The notes below the pieces were generated by a model. It saw only the letters and a program-made list of their open reading frames with translations, was not told where the DNA came from and ran no database searches. Positions 27,047 through 36,000 of a stretch of 64,000 nucleotides of DNA are shown one piece after another. The position numbers were made by a program, and so were the translations under genes. Source of the DNA: Flavobacterium fontis (GTDB lineage: Bacteria > Bacteroidota > Bacteroidia > Flavobacteriales > Flavobacteriaceae); the NCBI RefSeq assembly GCF_900129405.1, contig NZ_FQVQ01000001.1, positions 372,001 through 436,000 of the forward strand. The letters run 5' to 3'. Numbering within the stretch: the first letter of the stretch is position 1; each line of letters starts with the position of its first letter.

Positions 27047-28321
27047 TTACAGTTTCCCATCTACGTCGCAGGTGAGATAACTTTTAACATCATAAATTAC
27101 AGATTTCTTTTTCACGTAGAGAACAGGGTCAAAAGTATTGAATTCATCATGTTTTACCGCAAGAATAGCGACGTGATACTTCTGATTTTTAGGAATTTGC
27201 TTTAAGAGATTTATGTGGAGCGTCTTTTTAACTTCAATTTTATCAGCAATAGGGTCGTAAACATCTACAATAAATCCAAATTCAACTAAGGATTTATAGA
27301 GGTCAATCACTTTTGTATTTCGAATATCATTACAGTTTTCTTTGAATGTTATTCCTAAAAGTAAAACTCTTGCGTTTTTAACTTTTATCTTTTTTTCAAG
27401 AGCAATTTTTACCACTTCGTAAGCAATGTACGAACTCATGCTATCATTCATTCGTCGACCTGAAAGAATAATTTCGGGGTGGTATCCAAGCTCTTGCGCT
27501 TTGTGAGCTAAGTAATACGGATCAACGCCTATACAGTGTCCGCCAACCATTCCAGGTCTAAAATTGATAAAGTTCCATTTTGTAGACGCAGCATCAAGGA
27601 CTTCGTTGGTATCAATGGCGAGGAGATTAAATATTTTTGCTAATTCGTTTACAAAAGCGATATTGATGTCTCTTTGCGCATTTTCAATGACTTTGGAAGC
27701 CTCAGCCACTTTAATGCTGGATACAGGAAAGGTTCCGGCTGAAATAATTGATTTGTATAAGTTGTCAATTTTCAGGGCTGTTTCGGGTGTTGAACCCGAT
27801 GTTATTTTTACAATATTTTCGAGGGTATTTACTTTGTCACCGGGATTTATTCGTTCGGGGGAATATCCTGCGAAGAAGTCTTTATTGAAGCGAAGAGCAC
27901 TGTTTTTTTCAATTACGGGCACACAAATTTCTTCGGTTGCACCGGGATAAACGGTAGATTCAAAAATAACGATAGCTCCTTTATCAATAACTTTACCCAC
28001 GGTTTCACTTGCTTTTATTAATGGCGTAAAGTCGGGCTTATTAAATTTATCAACGGGAGTTGGAACGGTTACAATGTAAATGTCAGCCTTTCGAATATCA
28101 TCAATTTTATTTGTAAAGAAGATTCCTAGTGATGCATTATTACTTTGTTTGGTAACACTTTTTAAATCGGATGCCTCAACTTCGTTTGTTTTGTCGTTGA
28201 ACTGACCTAATTCGGAGATTCTTTTTTTATCAATGTCAAATCCAATAACATTATATTTTTTCGCCAAAAGAACACCCAATGGCAGGCCTACATAACCTAA
28301 CCCAATAACTACAATTTTCAT
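27047..28321 (-). CDS. Nucleotide-sugar (UDP-HexNAc type) 6-dehydrogenase
   Basis: A 424-residue UDP-sugar dehydrogenase oxidising C6 of a UDP-sugar to a uronic acid with NAD+. The N-terminal Rossmann site VIGLGYVGLPLGVLLAKK (residues 4-21), the ENAQRDINIAFVNELA hinge and the catalytic-Cys loop GGHCIGVDPYYLAHKA are all present. The sequence is closest in style to the WbpO/TviB/VipA group acting on UDP-GlcNAc or UDP-GalNAc, not UDP-glucose; the exact substrate is inference. It likely feeds a surface polysaccharide but lies 9 kb from the polysaccharide cluster, 38 bases after the OmpA-like gene. Confidence 0.9.
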   Translation of the reverse strand: MKIVVIGLGYVGLPLGVLLAKKYNVIGFDIDKKRISELGQFNDKTNEVEASDLKSVTKQSNNASLGIFFTNKIDDIRKADIYIVTVPTPVDKFNKPDFTPLIKASETVGKVIDKGAIVIFESTVYPGATEEICVPVIEKNSALRFNKDFFAGYSPERINPGDKVNTLENIVKITSGSTPETALKIDNLYKSIISAGTFPVSSIKVAEASKVIENAQRDINIAFVNELAKIFNLLAIDTNEVLDAASTKWNFINFRPGMVGGHCIGVDPYYLAHKAQELGYHPEIILSGRRMNDSMSSYIAYEVVKIALEKKIKVKNARVLLLGITFKENCNDIRNTKVIDLYKSLVEFGFIVDVYDPIADKIEVKKTLHINLLKQIPKNQKYHVAILAVKHDEFNTFDPVLYVKKKSVIYDVKSYLTCDVDGKL

Positions 28322-28359
28322 TTTATCGTTGCGATTGAAAGTCTTTTTAAATCTACAGA

Positions 28360-29718
28360 CTAATTAATTTTAAAAATTACTCTTCGTACCAGTTTTCGGG
28401 CTTCAGCGGCATTAACATCGACGGTTTGATCCATGCCGCCAGAAATTGCGTTCATTCGATTGGATTCAATCCCCGATTTTTCTAGAATATCTTTTACATT
28501 TTTGGCCCGAGCCAAAGCAAGTCGTTTGTTGTATTCTTTGTCACCTTTGGCGTCTGCATATCCAACAATGGTAATATTTGCGGAAGGGTTTTGTTTCAAA
28601 TAATTTAAGACAAAATAGATGCCATCATAGGATACAGCATTGGGTGTTGCGCTATCGATATCAAACAAAATTGAAATGTAGCCTTCATCAATCGATCGTT
28701 TGAAGAATTCTGCTGATTCGGTATCATTATTTTTTGTGATTGTTTTGGATTGTTCAACACTTCCATACTTTGTTTCTAAATAGCGTTCCAATTCATCGGG
28801 TACACCGTTTTTATTCACGTCAATCATCACTCCTCTTGTGTCTACGGCAACACCTGCAACCGAGTTATTTTCAATATCAAGATAATCAGGAACACCATCT
28901 TTATCTGCATCATTCATTTTAACTTCCAAATCTTCAACGCGTTTTTGCAAAGCATTGTTTTTGGCTTCTAAGTCCACAATTTCTTTGTTGTCGGACTTCC
29001 ATTTTAATTGTTTTCCAAAAGAATATGAAAAACCGAGAGACACATTAATCATGTGTCCATATAAATTTTGATCGGGATTTGAATACACACCATCCCAGGT
29101 ATAATGCTGTCTAAAGTTATGAATTGTAACCAAATCCAAATGAACAAAGCCTTGTTTGGTAATGCGATACATGGGCATGACTCCTAAGACAATTCCCCCA
29201 TTGAGTTCGCGTCTCCCAGAAATAGGATTTTTGTCGGAAGTAACTTCTTGAAATGTAGATAAGACAATACCTGAGTGAAGCATTAACTTAAAGCGTGAAT
29301 CTTCACTATTAAACTTTAAAAAGGAATTTAAGTCAACCATAGCTTCAATTCCTAAACGAAATTGAGCGGTTTCAAAGGGTTTGCTTTTATTTTCTTTTTC
29401 TCTAAAACGATCAAAAGCAAAAGTCCCTCGGATACCTATAGTTCTGTTTAAGGTATAGGTTGCACCTATTGTATATGAGTTTATATCAAGGACACCAAAT
29501 TTCTTCTTATTATTCGTTGAAAAGTAATTTTCAGAATAAGGGGTTATTCCTTTACTCTCACCGATTGAAAATTCAAATCTCCATCGATAATTATTTAGTT
29601 TTGAAATAGTGGAGTCAATTTCTTTTCCATTTACACTGTCTAATATCGCTGCATTTTCTTGAGCGGATGCCCATTGAAAAAATAAGGATAAGAAGAAGAA
29701 TTTGAAGGTAGTTTTCAT
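28360..29718 (-). CDS. OmpA-family outer-membrane protein with Ca2+-binding linker
   Basis: A 452-residue protein. It has a signal peptide (residues 1-19), an N-terminal barrel-like region to about residue 240, a short coiled linker (KNNALQKRVEDLEVKMN), two thrombospondin-3-like acidic motifs (DADKDGVPDYLD and DVNKNGVPDELE), then a C-terminal OmpA peptidoglycan-binding domain (ITIVGYADAKGDKEYN...LALARAKNV). It anchors the outer membrane to the cell wall. A TATATTTG -7 box lies at 29742-29749. It may be co-transcribed with the sugar dehydrogenase. Confidence 0.9.
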   Translation of the reverse strand: MKTTFKFFFLSLFFQWASAQENAAILDSVNGKEIDSTISKLNNYRWRFEFSIGESKGITPYSENYFSTNNKKKFGVLDINSYTIGATYTLNRTIGIRGTFAFDRFREKENKSKPFETAQFRLGIEAMVDLNSFLKFNSEDSRFKLMLHSGIVLSTFQEVTSDKNPISGRRELNGGIVLGVMPMYRITKQGFVHLDLVTIHNFRQHYTWDGVYSNPDQNLYGHMINVSLGFSYSFGKQLKWKSDNKEIVDLEAKNNALQKRVEDLEVKMNDADKDGVPDYLDIENNSVAGVAVDTRGVMIDVNKNGVPDELERYLETKYGSVEQSKTITKNNDTESAEFFKRSIDEGYISILFDIDSATPNAVSYDGIYFVLNYLKQNPSANITIVGYADAKGDKEYNKRLALARAKNVKDILEKSGIESNRMNAISGGMDQTVDVNAAEARKLVRRVIFKIN

Positions 29719-29741
29719 GAAATTAAAAATGAATTTAGCGA

Positions 29742-29749
29742 CAAATATA
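29742..29749 (-). promoter_or_regulatory. -7 box TATATTTG for the OmpA-like gene
   Basis: TAnnTTTG match on the minus strand, 23 bases upstream of the ATG. Confidence 0.55.
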
Positions 29750-29905
29750 GTAGTTAAACTTTACGGATATAAACCAAACAAATTACATAATATATAAGAA
29801 ACGTTTTGTTAACAAAAAAAGCTGCTTTTAGGGTTTTTTACCTGTTTTATTTTTTGTAAGTACAACAAAATCAATTAGATATGTTTATTTTAACACTTCA
29901 AAAAA

Positions 29906-29922
29906 TGTTAATTTTCAGTTAA
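29906..29922 (+). promoter_or_regulatory. Pho-box-like pair before TonB receptor 1
   Basis: TGTTAA (29906-29911) and AGTTAA (29917-29922) are exactly 11 bases apart. They lie 23 bases upstream of a near-consensus -7 box TATTTTGG (29946-29953), the place where an activator would replace the -33 element. The hexamer and phasing match the elements at 59792-59827. Confidence 0.4.
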
Positions 29923-29970
29923 CTTTTATTTTTTCTTATTGTTCTTATTTTGGGCAATTAAAATTTCAAT

Positions 29971-32871
29971 ATGAGAACAATTTTAGCTTTTTTGTTTGCC
30001 TCTATTTGTTCAATGGCCGTTGCTCAAAATGGCTCGCTCAAAGGAACCCTAATCGATGCAAAGAACGCAACGACTTTAGTTGGAGTTAATGTAATAATAA
30101 AAGGAGCCAATAAAAGTACCATTTCAGATGGTGAAGGAAAATTTGTCATTACTGGAATAGCGCCCGGAGTGTATGAAGTAGAATTTTCAATGATTGGTTA
30201 TTTGCCCAAGCAAGTAAGTGAAGTAGTTATTACTGCCAATGAGGTGACAAATTTAGATGTTACTTTAGAGGAGCAAAAGAATACACTTGAAGAAGTAGTC
30301 ATTACCAAAACAAGAGCCAAAGCAGAATCCGTAAAATCCCTTTTGACACAACAAAAGAATAATGCTAGTGTGTCGGATGGTATTTCGGCCGAAACGATAA
30401 AAAAGACTCCCGATAGAACCACATCAGATGTACTAAAACGAATTAGTGGTGCTAGTGTACAAGATAATAAGTTTGTAGTGATTCGCGGACTAAATGACCG
30501 TTATAACGTAGCTTTTTTGAATGGAGCACCTTTACCCAGTTCAGAATCGGATCGAAAAGCGTTTTCGTTTGATATTTTCCCTTCCAATTTGTTGGATAAT
30601 TTAGTTATTACAAAAACTGCTACCCCCGATTTGCCTTCCGATTTTGCGGGAGGGGTAGTACAAATAAATACGAAGTCAGTTCCTGATCGTAATTTTCAAA
30701 CACTTTCTATAGGGAGCGGTTTTAATACCATTACCACATTTCAAGAGCAACGAACTTACGAGGGGAGTGGTACAGATTGGTTAGGATACGACAATGGAGT
30801 AAGAGCATTTCCATCTACTTTGCCCAGTACGGAGGTATTTAATGTATTAAGTTTTCAAGAAAAAGCCGAATTAGCAAAGACTTTTGAGTATGATTGGGGT
30901 ATACAATCGCAAAAATTTGCCCCAAATTATAATTTCCAGTACAGTATTGGTAGAAGCATCAAATTGGGGGAAAAAACTCTGGGAATGATTTTTTCTGTAT
31001 CCAATACAAAAACAAATAATTTTAATGATGTTGAGCGTTTTGATTATGATAATCCTGATCCTACCTCAACGCTATTGGTATCGAGTTTTAAAGACAACAA
31101 TTATACCCAACAAGTGCTTACAGCCGGTTTGGGTAACTTATCCTTTAAGTTCAACGAAAACCACACCGTGTTTTTTAAGAATATTTACAGTATCAATTCA
31201 ACCGATTTAGTCGTTGAACGAAGAGGGCAACGCGATGTTAACGATACGCGTTTTCTTTTAGCCGATGTGCGTTGGTTTACTAGTAATAAGATATATTCAG
31301 GTCAATTGGGTGGGGATCATACGTTTCAAAATAAAAAAATCAAGTTAAGTTGGAATGCTTTTTTAAGTGATATTCAAAGAAGTATACCTAATTTAAGACG
31401 TAATATTTATTCTATCTCTGACCCGAACAGTACCGATCCCAATCAAAATAGTCCTCGTGCAGAAATTGCGTTCAATAATGGTGGCCCTGATTATGGGGGC
31501 GGTATGTTTTTTTCGGAAACCAGCGAAGATATCAAGGGAGGTAAATTGGATTTGAGTAAAAAATTTAATTTAGGCAAAGATTTAATCAATGAGGTCAAGA
31601 TAGGCGGAATGTATCAAACGCGAGCAAGAGATTTTTTTGCGCGTCAAATGCAATACAATCAGCTGACTTCTGGGGGTACTTTTGATTCTAACTTATTGAG
31701 TTTACCCAATGAGCAAATTTTTAATGTGGCCAATATGGGGGTAATATCTCCAGGTGTAAATGGATTTACTATCGCTGATTTTACAAAGTTTACCGATGCT
31801 TATACGGCGGGTTCTGATTTAAAGGCGGCTTATGTTATGTTTGATAATCGCTATAAGTTCATACGATTTGTGTGGGGGGTTCGATTTGAAGAGTATACAC
31901 AGCGAGTTAATGCTCGTCTAACAGAGCTTGATTTTTTAGCCTTAGAAGATGTTCAAGATAATCTATTACCGTCAGCCAATTTGATTTTATCGTTAAGTTC
32001 TAAACAAAATTTGCGTTTTAGTTATTCTAAAACGTTGAACAGACCAGAGTTTAGGGAGTTGGCGCCGTTTGGTTTTTACGATTTTACCAATCAATTTTTT
32101 ACCCAAGGAAATCCTTTATTAAAGACGGGAGAAATCACCAATTTTGATATACGATATGAGTTTTATCCAGGGAAGAACCAACTGTTATCGGTTTCTTACT
32201 TTAGAAAAAACTTCACCAATCCCATTGAAATTCAGCAGCAGGTAAATAACAAAACGATTACTTATGTTAATGCTAATGCTGCCGTGAATAGTGGAATTGA
32301 GTTGGAGTTTAGAGCGATGTTGAGCAGTTTATTGAATTTTCCCGGTCTGCCCTTTTTGGAAGATATTACAGTATTCTCCAATTTAGCGGTCATTAATTCA
32401 GAGGTGGATATTTCAAACTTAAATACCGCCAATATTGCTACCAAACGACCTTTGCAAGGGCAATCCCCTTATGTGGTCAATGCGGGTATTCAATATTTAA
32501 ATAATGATAACGGATGGTCGGTTTCTGCCAATTTAAACAGAACTGGTAATCGTATTGCATTTACTGAAAGTGAAATTCGCCCTGCTATCTGGGAAAAAGG
32601 CCGAACCTTTATTGATATGCAGATTTCAAAAACCATCAAAAAGAAGATGGAAATTAAACTCAATATTCAAAATCTATTGGCCCAAGATTTGATTTTTTAC
32701 CAAAATAATTATAAGAACTCTGTTCGTTATGGAACACTTGAAACCTTAGCCAATCAAATTTTTACAGGGGATTACCATTATCAAGACGGATTTAATGCCA
32801 AAGAGGATGATGTGATTTGGAGGACTCGATTTGGGCAAAGCTTCTCATTGACGTTTACCTACAACTTTTAG
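29971..32871 (+). CDS. TonB-dependent receptor 1 with carboxypeptidase-regulatory-like domain
   Basis: A 966-residue outer-membrane receptor. Signal peptide 1-18; carboxypeptidase-regulatory-like domain ~21-108 (GSLKGTLIDAKNATTLVGV); plug domain with VIRGLNDRYNVAFLNGAPLP and DFAGGVVQI; then a ~22-strand barrel ending in the terminal-Phe signature LTFTYNF. It is paralogous to the receptor at 56901: both share the VRGL..RYN..LNG.P.S.E.DR..FSFD plug signature. It is followed by a terminator and then a T9SS-exported beta-helix protein, probably its surface partner. Substrate unknown; a phosphate-related ligand is inferred only from the upstream element. Confidence 0.92.
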   Translation: MRTILAFLFASICSMAVAQNGSLKGTLIDAKNATTLVGVNVIIKGANKSTISDGEGKFVITGIAPGVYEVEFSMIGYLPKQVSEVVITANEVTNLDVTLEEQKNTLEEVVITKTRAKAESVKSLLTQQKNNASVSDGISAETIKKTPDRTTSDVLKRISGASVQDNKFVVIRGLNDRYNVAFLNGAPLPSSESDRKAFSFDIFPSNLLDNLVITKTATPDLPSDFAGGVVQINTKSVPDRNFQTLSIGSGFNTITTFQEQRTYEGSGTDWLGYDNGVRAFPSTLPSTEVFNVLSFQEKAELAKTFEYDWGIQSQKFAPNYNFQYSIGRSIKLGEKTLGMIFSVSNTKTNNFNDVERFDYDNPDPTSTLLVSSFKDNNYTQQVLTAGLGNLSFKFNENHTVFFKNIYSINSTDLVVERRGQRDVNDTRFLLADVRWFTSNKIYSGQLGGDHTFQNKKIKLSWNAFLSDIQRSIPNLRRNIYSISDPNSTDPNQNSPRAEIAFNNGGPDYGGGMFFSETSEDIKGGKLDLSKKFNLGKDLINEVKIGGMYQTRARDFFARQMQYNQLTSGGTFDSNLLSLPNEQIFNVANMGVISPGVNGFTIADFTKFTDAYTAGSDLKAAYVMFDNRYKFIRFVWGVRFEEYTQRVNARLTELDFLALEDVQDNLLPSANLILSLSSKQNLRFSYSKTLNRPEFRELAPFGFYDFTNQFFTQGNPLLKTGEITNFDIRYEFYPGKNQLLSVSYFRKNFTNPIEIQQQVNNKTITYVNANAAVNSGIELEFRAMLSSLLNFPGLPFLEDITVFSNLAVINSEVDISNLNTANIATKRPLQGQSPYVVNAGIQYLNNDNGWSVSANLNRTGNRIAFTESEIRPAIWEKGRTFIDMQISKTIKKKMEIKLNIQNLLAQDLIFYQNNYKNSVRYGTLETLANQIFTGDYHYQDGFNAKEDDVIWRTRFGQSFSLTFTYNF

Positions 32872-32897
32872 ATAAAATACCACTTACTATAGTTAAG

Positions 32898-32928
32898 ACG
32901 GCACTCTGTTAAGAATGCCGTTTTTTTT
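32898..32928 (+). terminator. Intrinsic terminator after TonB receptor 1
   Basis: ACGGCA / TGCCGT stem, 12-base loop, then eight T. The partner gene therefore needs its own promoter, seen at 33008-33015. Confidence 0.7.
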
Positions 32929-33007
32929 AACATTTATTTTAAGTTACATTAACTAATTAATGACAATATCGTAATGCTAAATTTTCAAGGGCTAACCCCT
33001 TTAAAAT

Positions 33008-33015
33008 TAGTTTTG
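33008..33015 (+). promoter_or_regulatory. -7 box TAGTTTTG for the T9SS beta-helix gene
   Basis: TAnnTTTG match 28 bases upstream of the ATG at 33044. TTAACA and TTAACT hexamers 22 bases apart (two 11-base turns) lie further upstream at 32927-32954. Confidence 0.5.
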
Positions 33016-33043
33016 TATATCAAATAAACCTAAAATATAAATT

Positions 33044-36000
33044 ATGAAAAAAAATTATTTTTTGCCTTTACTGTTGCTTTTTGTAAGCTTCATTAATGCG
33101 CAAATTGACCAAACCTCGTATCGAGGTGCATTTGCTCCGGCTCCAACACCAATGTGGACCGATTCTTGGACAAATTTTGATCCAAAAAATGAACCGTATC
33201 CTGACGGAACAGTTGTTAATGTAACAACCGACATTACTACCAACACAACTTGGTTAACAGGAAGAACGTATTATCTTACGGGATTGATTTATGTGCGTAA
33301 CAATGCTACGCTTACTATTCAACCCGGTGTAGTAGTTAAAGGTAACTTCACTAACTCAGGGACGGCCTTAATTGTGACGCGTGGAGCGAAACTTAATGCT
33401 ATTGGTACTCCTTCTCAGCCGATTGTTTTCACCTCTGCAAAAACTGTAGCGCAAGGGAGACAGCCTGGTGATTGGGGTGGAATTGTGTTGTTAGGACGTG
33501 CAAAATTTAACATCAACAATGGTGTAAACAACATTGAGGGAATTACAGCTTCAGTAAATACTGAATACGGTGGAGGAACAACTCCAATTGACAATGATAA
33601 CTCGGGTACATTAAAATATGTACGAATCGAATTTGGAGGATACGTGTTTTCACCAAATAACGAAATCAACGGATTAACCATGGGAGCCGTTGGTAGTGGA
33701 ACAACTATTGACTATGTTCAAGTTTCTTATGCCAATGACGATGCTTTTGAATGGTTTGGTGGATCGGTTAATTGTAAGCATTTGGTTGCATACAGAAATT
33801 TGGACGACGATATGGATGCTGATAACGGTTTCAAAGGTGCTGTTCAGTATGTGTTGTGTGTTAAAGATCCTTCATTAGCGGATAACCCAGCAGTTTCTAC
33901 CTCTGAAGGTTTTGAGGTGGATAACAATGCTGCGGGTACCACTGTTACTGCGCCCAATGATAATACTTCGGCAATTTTCACCAACGTGACTATGATCGGA
34001 CCTGCTGTACGTGCTACTTTATCACCTGTTACAGCTTTAGCCTCAGGTCATGAGCGCGCGCTTCGTTTGAGAAGAGCTTGTCAAATCAAAATTTACAATT
34101 CCATTTTTATGGATTTCAAAAACAATTTTGTATTTATCGATGGTTCAGCTACGGTTGCTAACGCTAACTCTGGGTTGTTGAAATTCAAAAATAACATTAT
34201 CGCGGGTACTCCTAACCCTTCTTTTGCTGCAGGGGTTAACCCAACTTCGTTAAACTCTTGGTTTACTTCAAATGCGAATACATTCTTATCTTCAAGTAAT
34301 GGTTTACTAGCTTTACCTTATAGCACAACCAATACGTATTTAGGATTGGATTACCGTCCAATAGGGGTTGCTGCTTCGGGTGCAGATTTTACAGATAGTT
34401 CTTTAGCTCCATTCGTTACCATCGTTACGGGTTCTACTCCAGTTGTAAATAACGTGTCTTATTGTAGAGGAGCTGTTGCAACTCCATTAACAGCTACTTT
34501 AACTACTACAGGTGTTTCGTTACGTTGGTATACCTTGGCTACTGGTGGTACAGCTTCTACTACTGCTCCTACTCCTTTAACTTCTGTGGTGGGTACACGA
34601 ACTTTTTATGTATCGCAAGTAGATACAAACGGTGTTGAAAGTGCACGAGTTCCTTTGGTGGTGACTACTTTGGCCTTACCGACAGAAGTTGTTGGCACTA
34701 TTTCAGGAGTTGCACCTGCTGGAGCTACTTCAGCTACAGCCGTTGGCCCTTATGTTGCTACAACAGCTGAGTTTACTTATTCTATCCCTCCTTTTGTTGA
34801 TTCTTCTTTATCTTATTTATGGACTGTTCCCAACGGTGTTAATATTGTTTCTGGTCAAGGAACAAATTCAATTGTTGTAAATTATAACAATGTTCCTCCA
34901 GGACCAGGTAATATTGGTTCTATTCAAGTTCAAGCTGTAAATTCAAATGGCTGTAGAACTTTAGCTAAATCACTTTTAATTTCAAAAGCTTTACCTGCTG
35001 CACCAACACTAATAAATTTCTATGATAGAGCAAGTTCAACCCCAACTACAGCATTAACCTCTTATGCTCGTTATATGGGTTCAAATACACCAATCACAAT
35101 TGTTGCTAGTTCAGTTCCTGCTGCTACAGGTTACGAATGGGAATTGCCTGCTGGTGTTAACTTATCATTGCCTGCAGGAACTCCTGCGCCTGTGGTTACT
35201 ACAGTTACTTACACTGCAGAACCCTTCTTTGCTCCTTCATCAACTCCAACACAATCAGGAAATAAATATTGGGTAGTTACATTCAATACTTATACTGTCG
35301 ATGTGAATGGAGAAACTACTCAAATTGTGGTGTCAACCTGTCAACAACGTATTTTCGGTACTACGGCTTATGGTGGAATTACATCACAAAATTATCCAAG
35401 ATATGGAACTAAAATTGTTTCCAACAAGCCTTCAATTTTAGTAAACTTTGCAGGTGTAACCAATCCAGCTACAACAGCCTTATATTTTGGTGTGAAATCC
35501 GTGAATGGTGTTGGAAGTTCTTCTACTTCAAATACGCGTAATGCTGACGTTATTGCTGGTAATGACATTCCTGGGTTATATTACACAACCTATGATGAAG
35601 TATATACTCCGATTGTTCCTCCAAGTACAAATGCTACTTCTGTATTTAGTGTAGCAAGTACCCTTGTAATTAAAAATTCTAAATTAAAGAAATTAGTTGC
35701 TGCTATTCCTGCGGCTCCTACAACGGTTAAATTATTCAATGATGCCGTGAGTACAACAACTGCTGTTACTGTGGTGAGTCGTTTTATTGGGACTACTACT
35801 CCTTTGCGTTTGGTTGCTGCTCTTTCACCAACTGCTTCATCATACGATTGGGAATTGCCTGCTGGTGTTAACCAAATCAGCGGTGGTAACACTAACGAAA
35901 TTGTAATTAATTTTGCAGGTGTTGCTCCTGGCACAACTTCACTTTACCTAGGTGTAAAAGCGGTAAATGGTATCGGTTCTTCAATAACGAATAATGCAGC

